Shown here: positions 31,890 to 43,219 of the stretch, piece by piece
How positions within the stretch are numbered: the first letter of the stretch is position 1
Layout of the letters: each line of letters opens with the position of its first letter
Position numbers and translations under genes: made by a program
From: Stipa capillata
Taxonomy: Eukaryota > Streptophyta > Magnoliopsida > Poales > Poaceae
DNA: 64,000 nt
Assembly (NCBI GenBank): GCA_019208055.1
Contig: JAGXJF010001812.1
Location: 248,001 to 312,000, forward strand
Direction of reading: 5' to 3'
Notes under the pieces: generated by a model
The model's input: only the letters and a program-made list of their open reading frames with translations
Told to the model about the DNA's origin: nothing
Database searches by the model: none

Positions 31890-33208
31890 TGTCGGCGTAG
31901 AGACGTCTCTAGCGGTGGTCCGGTTGGACCCCCTTTGGGATTCGGCCCGGGGCGCAGTAGGAGTTGTTTCGAGCGCCAGTGATGATTTCTGGAGAGGTGG
32001 ATCTGATGCAGGAGACGCAAAGGATTTATCCAGGTTCAGGCCACCCGGAGGTGTAAAACCCTACGTCCTGCTCTTGTGTGTGTGTATTGATCTATCAAAG
32101 ATTACAAAGGCTTTTTGCTTACAAGAGGAGTTCTTTTCTAAGAGGTCTAACCCTAGAAAAATGGCCAACCAAGAGTGTAACCCTTTGCATGGCCTTGGTT
32201 CTCCCCTTATATACCCGGGGGTTTACCACGTTGGCCAGAGGGTACTGCTGGCGATGTGGGCGCTACGGGCCTGCCCACGCCTTCATTTAATGCGCGGTGA
32301 AGACTTCCACGCCGGACGTCCCCTCGTCGCGCCTCGAAACAGGGGTTCTGACACCTTTATACCCGGTGGGTCCCGCGAACGAAGACTTACCGGGCTTCTT
32401 CTGACAGGGTTGGTGAGACACCCGCTTCTGGGCCCCGGGCGTCAGCGACCGAACCCGCGCGCCGGAGCGCGCGGTGACACGACACAAGGGGCGAAAAGGT
32501 TGACAGCGACAGGGGCGTGCGGTCGGTCAACAGACCTGTCAGTCGGGCCCATCACTTGGCAGGGGCGATGGCCAATGGGGCTTTCTCCTGAGCGGGTGGG
32601 GCCCGGCCTGACCGTCATCATGCCCTCACAGGGCTTAGAATTTCTTGCCGAAATGACGGGCATTAAATGCCTCTGCCAGGGCTGAAGCTTGTTGGAGAAG
32701 CTAACCGCTCGATGACGTGCCCGGAGGAGGGCCCCACGGGGGGGGGGACCCGACGATCCCCGAGCATCTCGGCCCCGAGCAGTTCCTTCACTGGGAGGGG
32801 CGCCAGCTGTCCCAGGCAGCCCCCGGGCGGCCTCGAGCGCTCGGGGAGCACTCGTTGGAGGGACGCTCGGGGTCCCCTACGGGGGGAACCCCAGGAGGAG
32901 TGCTCGGGGAGCACCCCGAGCACTTCCCTGGGCCCCACACCTCTCGGGACACCGGACGCTCGGGAGAGGGGCCCCGAGCGCTCCCTTGATTTCTGAGCCT
33001 TGGACTCTCGGGAGCCCAAGGCCTTTCCTGGTTACTCGCGCGGATGTGACGCCCGACGAAGGCCCCCGAGAGCTCGGGCTTGACCGCCGGATCCACTTGA
33101 CAGTCGGGGCGGGGCCTACACCGACCCGGCCGCCACGTGTCTCGCTCCGCGGCATCTGATTGGCCTCCGTCGGCGGTTCGGGGGACCCTGGGCCCCATTC
33201 CGCTGACA
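31890..33208 (-). repeat. 5' LTR of the Tat element (right copy, 1,319 bp)
   Basis: It is about 96% identical by eye to 19,294-20,608, with matching termini (TGTCGGC and GCTGACA on the plus strand). The minus-strand TATATAA at 32,207-32,213 is the likely promoter for gag-pol. The region 32,750-33,080 contains many CTCGGG/CCCGAG palindromes. Confidence 0.95.
32207..32213 (-). promoter_or_regulatory. TATA box in the Tat 5' LTR
   Basis: TATATAA followed by GGGGAGAACC on the minus strand, about 320 bp upstream of the LTR end. Confidence 0.65.
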
Positions 33209-33213
33209 ATGGT
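33209..33213. repeat. Target-site duplication ATGGT (right) of the Tat element
   Basis: Identical to 19,289-19,293. Confidence 0.95.
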
Positions 33214-33399
33214 GCTTTCATCTTTATTACATTTTTGGTATTTTTCAAGAGAAAATCTTTATTTCCTGCAAAATAAGTTGACGCACTAAAACTTGTGGAA
33301 ATAGGTTAATATAGACGTTAGTTTGTATAAAAAGATCATATTACCTTCCCTTTTATGAGATTCTTGACGGTTAAATGTCAGAGATATCGTGCATTAACA
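33209..33399 (-). repeat. Athila-type LTR start, resumed after the Tat insertion
   Basis: On the minus strand the LTR begins TGTTAATGCACGATAT at 33,399, preceded by CAAGCTTAGTGGG, which resembles the Athila polypurine tract CAAGCTTGGGGG. Bases 33,258-33,399 match 1,617-1,758. The LTR runs into the Tat insertion at 33,213 and continues at 19,293. Confidence 0.6.
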
Positions 33400-33620
33400 C
33401 CCACTAAGCTTGGGTTGGTTGGCCTTCTCTTTTTCTTTTTTAACTATTCATGAGGTTCCTACATCATGTTTGCAATAAAAGAGAGGAAGAAATAGGAAAG
33501 GATAGAGATCAGGTTATCTCCCACAAATTGCTTCTTTTAAGTCTGTAGCTAGATTTTGGTGGAGTATCACTCCTTGGGATACACAAGAGGAGTATATTCT
33601 CCTCCCCCTGAGGTTTGGCT
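33400..33620 (-). other. Athila 3' untranslated region
   Basis: This is the non-coding interval between the integrase C-terminus and the presumed 3' LTR of the minus-strand Athila relic. Confidence 0.45.
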
Positions 33621-36600
33621 GGCTCAAAGAATAATATGAGGCGGTGTCCATTCACGGTTTGTGGACCTTCATGTTTTTATTTTATCATTATGACTCCATA
33701 TGGTTTTCCTTCCACATTGGTAAAAGGTCCTTCCCATTTACTTCTTATTTTACCTTGGCTGAAAAGTTTCACCTAGAGTTGAATAATCAAACTTTGTCTC
33801 CTGGGTGGAACTCTTTCTTTCTAATGCGTTTATGATGCCAACACTTAGTTTTCTCTTTCTAAAGCCTTGGACAATGGTAGGTTTGGTCCGTTAATTCTTC
33901 TAGCTCGCCTATTTGGATTCTTCTTTACTCCGGTGGAGCTAAGTTCCATATTCATGTTTCGGATGGCCCAATAAGCTTTATATTCTAATTCTACCAGAAG
34001 GTGGAAAATTTTACCATAAACAAGCTTATAAAGGGTCTTGCCTATTAGGATCTTATGTGCCGTGCGATATGCCCAAAGAGCATTGGTTAGCTTTAGAGCC
34101 CAATCTTTTCAATATTTCTCCACGGTTTTAGATATGATACATTTTATTTGTTTGTTGGAGGTTTCAACCTAACCACTAGTTTGTGGGTGATACGGTGTGG
34201 CAACCTTGTGCATGATTCCCAGCTCTTGGAGAGCCTTTCTAAAATATTCCTCAATGAAATGCGACCCCTCGTCACTTATGACTACACGAGGTGTGCTAAA
34301 GTGCGGTAAAATTATATCTCTAAACATGCATTTTGCACTGGATGCATCTGTGTGTCTGCACGGTTCGGCTTCAACCCACTCAGACACATATCTGCTACAA
34401 CTAAGAGGCATTCGTAACCATGGGACATAGGAGAAGGGCCCATATAGTCTATTCCCCAAAAATCAAAAATCTTGATTTGGAGGTTGAAATGTAAGGGCAT
34501 GGCATCTCTAGTGCTTATGTTACCTTGTCTTTGGTAGATATTGCATTTTTGGATGTAATTTGCAACATCAGAGTACATGCTAGGCCAAAAGAATCCACTC
34601 AGCCAAATTTTGGCTTGAGTGCGAAACTTTCCAAAGTGGCCACCATATGGTGCAGCATGACATTTTTCTAAGATCTAAGTGGTTTCAGGGGGTAAGACAC
34701 ACCTACGGTGTAATCCGTCTTGGCAAGCTCGAAAGAGGTATGGATCGTCCTAGAAAATAGGCAGTACTGTCATTTATGAGTTTTCGTTTTTCTTTGTATG
34801 AAACATTTGGGCGAATGTACCCTTTCGCAAGATAATTTATTATATCAACATACCAAGTCCTTCTTTAAATGAGGTAAGTCTATTTTGTAGAGGGTGTCAT
34901 CCTAGAGGTGGTCATCAATAGGCTTTGGGTCATCTATTTCGAGTTGCAATCTAGATAGGTGGTCTGCTACCAGATTTTCAATTCCCTTTTTATTCATGAT
35001 TTCTAGATCAAATTCTTGGAGGAGAAGGATCCATCTAATCAGTCTGGGGCTTGACATCTCTTTTGTTAGAAGGTATTTTAAAGTAGTATGATCAGTGTAG
35101 ATAATTACCTTTGAATTTGTTAGATAAGAGCAAAATTTGTCAAAGGCGAAGACTACAACAAGAAGCTTTTTTCTGTTGTGGCATAATTTATTTGGCCATC
35201 ATTAAGTGTTTGCTTGCATAGTAAATGGCATGGAGTTTCTTATCTTTTCTTTGCCCAAGGACAACTCCTACGACGAAGTCACTCATGTCACACATCACTT
35301 CGAAAGGAAGGTTCCAATCGAGAGGTTGGATTATCGGGACTAACATTAGTGCTTCTTTTAAATTTAAGAAAGCTTCCATACAATCTTTATCAAAAACAAA
35401 CAGGACATCGTTGCCTAGCAGGTTTCTTAACGGTTTGGAAATCATAGATAAGTTTTTAATAAACCTTCTATGAAATCATGTGTGGCCAAGGAAACTCCAT
35501 ATTCCTTTTATATTAACTGGTGGTGGAAGTTTTTCTATTACTTGGATTTTGGCTTTATCAACACCGATGCCTCTCTCAGACATGATGTACCCTAGCACGA
35601 CTCCTTCTCTTGGCATTTCTCCCAATTCAAAACTAGGTCAACTTCATTACATCTTTGGAGCACCTTACTAAGGTTCCCTAGGCAGGAGTCAAAGGTTTTT
35701 CCATAGACAGAGAAGTCATTCATGAAAACTTCCCTCTCAATCAGGTTAGAGAAGATGGCCATCATGCTCCACTGAAAGGACGCGGGTGCATTGCAGAGGA
35801 AGAAACATGCATCGATAGGCAAAGGTTCCATAGGGACAAGTGAAAATGGTCGTGTGCTAATTGTCGGGGTGGATAGAGATTTGGAAATATCCTGAGCACC
35901 TGTCAAGATAGTAGAATTAAGAATGCTAAACTAATATTTTGAGAATTTCATCAATGAAGGAAAGAGGGAAATGGTCCTTAGGGGTGTCTTTATCGAGTTT
36001 TTGATAATCTATACACATTCTCCAACCCATGAAGGTTCTTTAAGGCATAAGATCATTCTTTTCATTAGGGACAACCATCATTCCTCCCTTCTTTGGGACA
36101 CATTGGACAGGACTTACCCCACTCACTATCCGAGATAGGGTAGATGATGCCAGCTTTAAGTAATGTGAGAACTTCCTTTTTTACTACTTCTCTCATGACA
36201 TTATTTAAACGGTGTTGATGTTCTACTACTCGCTTGGGATCAGCTTCCATGGGGATCTAGGGTGTACAAAGTCTTGGGCTTATACCTTCCAAATCACTAA
36301 TGGAGTAACCAATGACGCTTCTATATTTTCCCAGGAGGTTTAGGAGTTTGTCGACTTCCTCTTTAGATAGATTTGTATTTATTATGACAGGATAAGTCTC
36401 ATTTTCTTCAAGGAAAGCTTAGCGGATTCCTGGAGGAAGTGGTTTTAGCTCAATTTTAGGGGGTAGATTCTCTTGGGTTTTATCTGCTTCAAGATTTTCT
36501 TTGTCTAGCTTGTCAGGGGGTGCATCCTCGCCATCCCTATCGACTTCTTCCAAACTATCTTCTAGATTATTGGATGGATCACATAACATTGTTGAGAACA

Positions 36601-36739
36601 CAGTCTCTTCACACTCATGCCTAACTCCTATGTGAGCCCTTGCACTGTCACAGCATGATTCACATGCTACTGCCAGCGAGCGTACTCGTGTTCGTGCACC
36701 CCGTGCACGGTACACTGGCGCCTCGAATATTTGAGCCAC
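33621..36739 (-). pseudogene. Athila-lineage pol relic (reverse transcriptase, RNase H, integrase)
   Basis: On the minus strand from right to left: the protease-RT linker (IELKPLPPGIR, YPVIINTNLS, SVIGYSISDLEGISP at 36.3-36.5 kb), reverse transcriptase (VKKEVLTLLKAGIIYPI; FMNDFSVYG at about 35.72 kb), RNase H (PFEVMCDMSDFVVGVVLGQ, HAIYYASKHL), integrase (YIQKCNIYQRQGNIS, FWGIDYMGPSPMSHG, VVISDEGSHF, KVATPYHPQTSG) and the C-terminal domain (WEGPF and VNGHRL at 33.65-33.8 kb). Stops and frameshifts are frequent. The catalytic FMDD-type motif reads FMND, and a TAG replaces Gln after HPQTSG. It is an old dead copy. Gag is not attached at its right end, where similarity fades near 36.7 kb. Confidence 0.85.
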
Positions 36740-37892
36740 CAGAGCCCTACCAGGACATGCACCACCCTGCTCTCACTCCCTCCTCCCTCCTACACCACGC
36801 TCGCTCACCAACACCGCCTGAGCACCCCTTCTTACTCCACTCTGGCAAGGTGTGCCACACGGCCTTCGTGCCAGTTCCAGCCGCCTTAGAGGGCCAAGCT
36901 CTGATTCTTTCCTCTCTCGCCCTCCTTACCCAGCAACTGACACATATCAGTGCTCGGTTGTCGCAGAGGCGCATTGCTAGCGAAACACCCAAATCCGCAT
37001 ATCTGTGCAGCTTTAGGAGCCACTGTCGATGATGCTCTGGTACTCGCCGGCTCACCTCACACCCTTGAGCTCGAATCGATCCTCATCGCCCGCTCCCGCA
37101 TCATTGTTCGTTGCAAACAAGGTAACCCGAGCTGTTCTCTCTCCTCTCCTCTGTTTCTCATTCTCGGACAAGTGGGCCCTACCTATAGGGAACGGTTAAG
37201 TTTAAGCTTAACCATTATGCCACTGACAGCTGGGTCCAGCATGTCATAAACACTTTTAAGAATCGAGTTTACACTTAGCGTCTATGACAATGTGGCCCCA
37301 CATGTCGGTTCGATTTAATTTAGAACTATAACTATTGTAAATAAGTTTTCCCTTTTGAAAAGCATATTTTCCTCTCTATTTTCGCTTCCTGTCAACCAAT
37401 GGCGCATTTCATAAAAACGCATTCGACGTCACTACAATTAATTCCCAAAGAATATTGTCCTTCTCTCTGTTTCCTCCTGACAAAAGTTTGAAAGCTCATT
37501 TCTCCTTCATTATAACTCCGATTGACTCCATTTTTTTCTAAATTCATTTAAATCAAATACTATACAACAGCAATTTCATAATTTTTAGAATTTATTTTAT
37601 TAACTTTTTTATTAATTTGGCTTTATTTTCTATTTTGGTGATTCAATTATCGAAGGAGGTCCAAAACAATAGCAGGATAAGACCAAGAGTTGTATGTATT
37701 ATTCTAGTTTCTCTAGTAGAGTTACGGTTGTGATCCCTATTTGTTCCAACATACCATATGTGTCATGCATGTATTATTACAAAGCACATGGAGTTTATAG
37801 GTTTTTGAAATCCATAGTATGGAATTGTCAAGTGTAATTATCATTGTGAAGTGACTCTTTCGCTGAGAGCTTGGGAGCTATATCATGCTACT
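36740..37892. other. Region of unclear origin right of the Athila pol
   Basis: 36.6-37.1 kb gives overlapping reading frames on both strands with no family motif. 37.3-37.75 kb is AT-rich and LTR-like in texture. No gene is recognised. Confidence 0.35.
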
Positions 37893-38126
37893 CCAGCCAT
37901 GCATTAAGTTGCCAGGACGAGTTCAGAGTTGATATTTGGCTCAGCTAGAAAGAGTGAGGAGACTATAACTTTACTCAAGTTGATGCATTAAATTGCTGGC
38001 TTTTAGGTTCCAGCCATGCATTAAGTTGCCGGGACGAGTTCAGAGTTGATATTTGGCTCAGCTAGAAAGAGTGAGGAGACTATAACTGTACTCAAGTTGA
38101 TGCATTCAATTGCTGGCTTTTAGGTT
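37893..38126. repeat. 117-bp tandem duplication
   Basis: Copies at 37,893-38,009 and 38,010-38,126, both starting CCAGCCATGCATTAAG and ending GCTTTTAGGTT, differ at only about three positions. Confidence 0.95.
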
Positions 38127-39566
38127 GGGGTTGGTGTCTCGGGCTATTCAAGACCATATCACTCTACTCCTATCGAGGTATTATATCTCGATGGTTGTGG
38201 TCAGGGTTGACGCCTTGACTTACATGGTGACTCTAGTTGAGATTCTATATTGTAAATTTCAGGTCCCGACATTTGCCTCCGTACCCTGTGACCACCCCGT
38301 GCTTGCCTCCTCCTTCGCGTGCGCAAGCCCTAGACGCTAAGAGCTGTGTCGTCGTCTAATTCACCATCGTCGCTGTTTCCACAGGTGAGCTTCACCGGCT
38401 CCGTGCACCTCTCCTTCCTCCCCTTTCTCTAACACCAGCCAATCACCACCATGCAGGCCCCACCGTTGGTGATCGTCCCTACCATGCCGTCTACTCCTGC
38501 TGCCCAAGCTGCCGTAGCTACTGCGCCCTGACGCGATAGTAGTTTCATGTGACCGTGCTGCCTCGACAGCCTCGTGGTAGCTACCGCACCCCTGCCACGC
38601 CTGTCACATCTCGCCGGCCGCCACTGCCGTGCCTCGCCTACTATGTGTGCCGTACCTCTACCATGTCTACCGCATCTTGCCACCACAGTACTTCTCGTTG
38701 AAACTCTCTGTCGCGATAGCCACGCGACATAGATCAGATCTGTTTATTGTTGCATCCCTGCCGTGACAACTCCGCAGTAGGATTGTTTTGCCCGTATCTT
38801 TCCGTTCACTGATCCAAACCTAATTCCGTCATCTTGTTCCACCTCGGCATATCTTGTCGAGTAGTTTAACACCTACCTTTAGCACCATCTATCCAATTAT
38901 AGCTAAAGCCTAGTTCTACCTACCTTTGCTACCTCAAATCCTAATCTTTTTGGAACCCTAATTCCATCCCAGTTGTTCTAAATCGACCCATTCCTCTTCT
39001 ACCACCCCCTCCACTTCTATCTACACATTTCAATTCTATTCTTACATAACTCTCATTTTATCTAATCTTTATTTGGAGTTATTGCTTATTATCTAGATGT
39101 TATTCTGAGTTATTGCATATGTTAACATGTATAATAAAATTTAATTGTGTTTAAGTTCGTCTGAGTACGATGCATCGAAGGGCTAGTGATCGTTACTTGG
39201 TTTAACAACTTTAATTTGAGAGCATCAAAGGGATGATGTATCTTAGGCCCAGTGATGGTGCCTTTTTGGTTAATTTGATAAGAACTAGACTCAGGCGACA
39301 ATTTTTAAGAGTGGTTCGTGAGTACTTTTCGTTTTGCTCAACAACGAATGGTTGTTTGTGAGAAATTTACCTTTTTATCATTATTTATGGTTGTGGAATG
39401 TATTATTTATGGTTGTGGAATGTCTCGCTCGATGTCAACCCAAGGACTTTGTAGCCTAGTTTGAGCCTTAATAGTGCAACCACAACTACTAGTATGGGAC
39501 GGTCCTAGCCCACTAATTATATGAGTACCAGGAATTGCCAATTACATGCTGATGGAAAGGTTTGTC
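38127..39566 (+). repeat. Probable upstream part of a Tekay/Del LTR
   Basis: The sequence is continuous with the LTR segment at 39,567-40,405 and has LTR-like texture. The second LTR of the element lacks this part, so its boundary cannot be set by comparison. 38.25-38.75 kb is GC-rich with Ala/Arg-type chance ORFs. No host gene is recognised. Confidence 0.4.
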
Positions 39567-40405
39567 GGGGTTGCTATCATGAGAAAGTGTTCGTAAAATC
39601 CATGTTGTGACTCTTAATTGGTACACTAGAGCAAGTACCAATAAAAGGGATACATCACATCTTGTGAGTAAAGTTGTACAACCTATACGAAGTGTCAAAA
39701 CTAATTAGTTAGCCGTGCTCACGGTCATGAACAAGCTCAGTCTAGTATGAATTCAGTAGTAACCACCTATGTTGATCACCTGTGTTACTCTTTGAGATAT
39801 TTTTGTGCTATCTTGGTAATTACTTTTGGTAGTTGTGCTACCTCTTCTATAGTAATTACTTTAGGGTTCTTTGGTATAAGTTATGTGCTAGTTGATGAAA
39901 ATATCTGACCAATGTTGCTTTATGAAGTTATTTACTGTATTACAACTACTTGTTCGCTTTCTACAAAAGAACCTTAGTAGCGTCTCCTTTGAAACCTTTT
40001 CATCATTTATATCTGTTACATCTCCCTAGTGACTTGTAGAATACGTCATGTACTTACCCTTGCTATAACCAATCATACAGAGGATAGAGCTACTAATATT
40101 TTTCCTGAAGAAGATTGCCTTTGGGGAGCGATTACCTTGGGGAGCGCTAGGGTGAGTATCCCAATCATATGCCTATGCGGCTAATGGACGGGCTTATCCC
40201 TCTTCTATAGTTTTTCCACTTTAGTGAACTTTTTAAAACTCTTTTATATTGTGAGCTTACATTCACTATATCTAAACTACTATGCTACCAGTTAGTTTGA
40301 GCATCGTTATGGTTATGATCTCTATATCTTGTGTGCATTAGTTTGATCCTAGATTTTTTGTGCAGTATGCACAAAGGGTTCAGATTTTAACATAACGTTC
40401 CGATA
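39567..40405 (+). repeat. Tekay/Del 5' LTR, part shared with the 3' LTR
   Basis: It aligns with 43,220-44,028 along its length (ATCATGAGAA, TTGGTACAC, AAGGGATACATCACATCTTG, CTTTCTACAAAAGAACCTTA and so on) with substantial divergence. It carries the block with TTAGCCGTGCTCACGGTCATG (39,707-39,727) and the GAATACGTCATGTACTTACC block near 40,040. It is followed by a primer-binding site. Confidence 0.85.
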
Positions 40406-40409
40406 GAGT

Positions 40410-40422
40410 TGTTATCAGAGCC
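40410..40422 (+). other. Primer-binding site (initiator Met-tRNA type, one mismatch)
   Basis: TGTTATCAGAGCC, 4 bases after the LTR. The usual plant form is TGGTATCAGAGCC. Confidence 0.75.
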
Positions 40423-40669
40423 AGGTTGTAGGCAAGTCCTTAGGTAAAATGGTCAAGTTTCAAAACGTATTTTCTAAAATTTAAAATTTTGTTAGACAAA
40501 AATTAAGTCACTTCTTTCTTCTTGGCATTTTCTTCTTCCTTCTTTTGTAAGTGTTTGAGTATTGTCTTTACTGAAGTTGGATCCTTGTTGAATTTTAATT
40601 ACTTGTTGTCATATAAAGCTCTCACCTTGTTTCTTGTCTAATGTATAGATCGCACGTTGGTCATCTCCT

Positions 40670-41230
40670 ATGTCAAGAGGCATGGTGCCTATGGAGAGTT
40701 GCTTTGAGGACATACTTCAATGGGTTAGATGGTATCCACACCTGATATGTCAAATCACCGGCTGGACAGCTAGTGGTCAGTACAAGGGAAGGTTCACAAG
40801 ATTGGTGGTATATGCTATGATCCTAGCGGGACTAGAGCTACCATTGTCAAGACTGAAGGAGAAGAAGACCCAACCATCGCTAAGTTGATTGAAGCTCAGC
40901 AGAACAATTTCCATATCACAAATGCTACCATAGATCAACTGTATGAGCATATCCATGATTTGCAGAGTCAAGTGGAGTACGACGAGACCAAGAAAGAAGA
41001 TCTTCAGGCCAAAGTTGATAGACTTCACCCACTTCCTCATCGCATAAGGAATAAAACGAATTACTTGGCTTAGTTCAAATGAATCAATAAGGAAGATGAA
41101 GCACCACTAGCTCGGAGCCCACGCCAAGACTACCTCCCTGATGAGCATATTCCTAGGGATGTAGTGGCAAACCCTACCATCGTTAGCTCAGATGAAGAAG
41201 AAGACCCTGAAGAGATCAATGTTGGGAACT
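40670..41230 (+). pseudogene. Leader ORF relic of the Tekay-type element
   Basis: Two short frames follow one another: one with TGWTASGQYKGRFTRLVVYA and one with ATIDQLYEHIHDLQSQVEY. They resemble the N-terminal charged or coiled-coil part seen upstream of gag in some grass Tekay elements. The frame is broken and the family assignment is by position and texture only. Confidence 0.4.
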
Positions 41231-41499
41231 AAGTTTCAATGTAGGCTGTTGCGCTTGTGTAAACCATTAATTCGAGCCAACAAGCTATTATGACCTATCT
41301 ATCCTTAGGAGTGTGGTCTGAATTACATAATTTTCTATGTTTGTCGTGCAATCATACCAAGATATTTTGATTTCAACGCAATAAGTAATTTGAGTCTTAT
41401 GCATCTTTATTTGCAATCCTTCTGATTCCTTTCAGAATGTGCCTTTGAAACTTGCATACTATCTATACCAACTCATCTTATATTTGTTCCCGCTTCTCT

Positions 41500-42441
41500 A
41501 ATCAACGCATGTGCTACCAGATCGTTCAGACTAGTTGGGACAACACCAACGGCTCATCCTTTTGACCTAGAAGATTTCCATCAGCTGCTGCAAAATCAAG
41601 CCCATATGTTGCAATATTTGATGAATCAACAAGCTCAAGATTTAGCTTAGGGACAGCAGGTCCATCAGCCCTCTTGTTTGTCAAAATTTATGAGGACCCA
41701 CCCTCTGTTCTTCAATGGAGATGAATGGACGCTGATGCCTAGCTGCACATTGTGGAGAAGAAGTTGAATATCATCCAGTGTACTGATTGGGAGAAGGTGC
41801 TCTTCGCTACACACCAACTCCAAGGGAATTCTTTTGATTGGTAGGAGAATTATCGTGCTGCTCCAAATAACCCACAACTGATCATGTGGTTGGAATTTTC
41901 AGACGAGTTTCATTGTTATCATATGCTAGATAGGCAGATTGAACTTAAGAATGTAGAATCTCGGAGGCTTTCTCAAGAAGGGATGACCGTGAGTGAATAT
42001 CTCATCAATTTCTCTCAGCTTGCTTGCCATGCCTGTGAGGAAGTTACTCTAAATGCTAAGAAGCAACAGTGTTTTCTTAAGGGATTGAATGATGGACTTG
42101 AAACCCAACTGCATTCACATGACTTCCTGGAGTTTCAACATCTGGTGAACAAGGCTATTTTGCTAGAAAACAAGCACAAGGAAGTAGATGTGAATCGCAA
42201 ATGTAAGCAAATTTTCCAAGGTTTAGGACAGTATCAACAAGGTTGGAATCGAGGACAGCCTACACAATACTCTTGTCTGTAGAATCAAGCAAATTATCAG
42301 CTGCAAGCTCAGCCTACTCAGCAAAATGTCTCCAATCCCCGTCCTCAGAATAGTTGAGTCCAGACTCCTAGGATGCAAGGACAATTCCCTCATATCAAGT
42401 GTCATAAGTGTGGACAAAATGGACACTATGCTAACCAATGT
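41500..42441 (+). pseudogene. Tekay/Del gag with zinc knuckle, frameshifted
   Basis: From about 41,680 the frames read SKFMRTHPLFFNGDEWT, then (frame changed) QCTDWEKVLFATHQLQGN, then the 132-codon frame at 41,884-42,282 with MWLEFSDEFHCYHML, GMTVSEYLINFSQL and CFLKGLNDGLETQL. The zinc knuckle CHKCGQNGHYANQC lies at 42,400-42,441. At least three stops or frame changes break the capsid. Product role: structural protein of the particle. Confidence 0.8.
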
Positions 42442-42599
42442 ACCTCAAGAAGCCTGTGACGCTAGTGCCGTTCAACTTAAACCCTACTCTAGCAACTAAC
42501 AACAGGGAAACTGTGGAGTGTAGAATTAGAACATCGTCCATCTTAACCTCAATTCCAGGGAAGGGTGAACATGTCACCGCCGAAGAAGCTCAAGCCGCA

Positions 42600-43219
42600 T
42601 CAGATGTTGTGCTAGATAAGTTCATAATCAACTCAGTCTTTACAATGCTTTAATTTGATTCTGGAGCTTCGCATTCATTCATTTCTTTTGGATTTCTTGT
42701 CAAACATGGTTTGAAAGTGGTTGCTCTTAAACATACTTTATGATTTTTTACACTAGGATCCACTATCTCTTCTAACCAAGGTTGTATGAGAGTTTCATAG
42801 GTATTGGTGGTGTAAAATTTCTAGCCAACCTCATCATCTTGGTTGCCCCATCCTTAGATGTGATCCTTGGTATGGATTGGTTATTAGCACATAAGGCTAT
42901 GTTGGATTGTGACAATAGGAAAGTAAAGCTCACCAATGAGAAAGGAGAACAAGTGGAGTTTATATCAGGTCCACTTCAAGATGGAGATGTGAAGCTGAAC
43001 AGTGTTTGGGCAATCACTTTAGATCAAGTATCCGTTGTTTGTGAGTATGCACGTGTGTTTCTGGACGATCTACTTGGAATGCCACCGGGCCACAACATTG
43101 AGTTCCTGATAGAGTTAGTGCATGGAACAACACCGATTTTCAAACGACCCTATCGTATGGCCGACAAAGAGTTACGTGAGGTGAAGAACCAGATTGGGAA
43201 TTGTAAGCTAAAGGATATT
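42600..43219 (+). pseudogene. Tekay/Del protease and start of reverse transcriptase, truncated
   Basis: FDSGASHSFISFGFL (42,654 on) is the retropepsin active site. Frame 42,782-43,249 holds SLDVILGMDWLLAHKAMLDC, VFLDDLLGMPPGHNIEFLIE and PIFKRPYRMADKELREVKNQ, the protease end and the reverse transcriptase entry typical of Tekay. Coding similarity stops at about 43,205, and LTR sequence starts at 43,220. Confidence 0.85.

Larger units (their letters stand above)
19294..33208 (-). mobile_element. Complete Tat-lineage Ty3/gypsy retrotransposon with an antisense ORF
   Basis: This 13.9-kb element has two LTRs (19,294-20,608 and 31,890-33,208) and identical 5-bp target duplications. The primer-binding site adjoins the right LTR, so transcription runs on the minus strand. 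Internal order on the minus strand is gag, protease, reverse transcriptase, RNase H, second (archaeal-type) RNase H, integrase, then a plus-strand ORF antisense to the rest, then the left (3') LTR. The double RNase H and the antisense gypsy-type transposon ORF mark the Tat lineage (RIRE2/Grande/Retand relatives). Gag-pol is interrupted by at least seven stops and two frameshifts, so it is non-autonomous now. By eye I count about 50 differences between the LTRs (just under 4%), mostly transitions. Confidence 0.95.
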
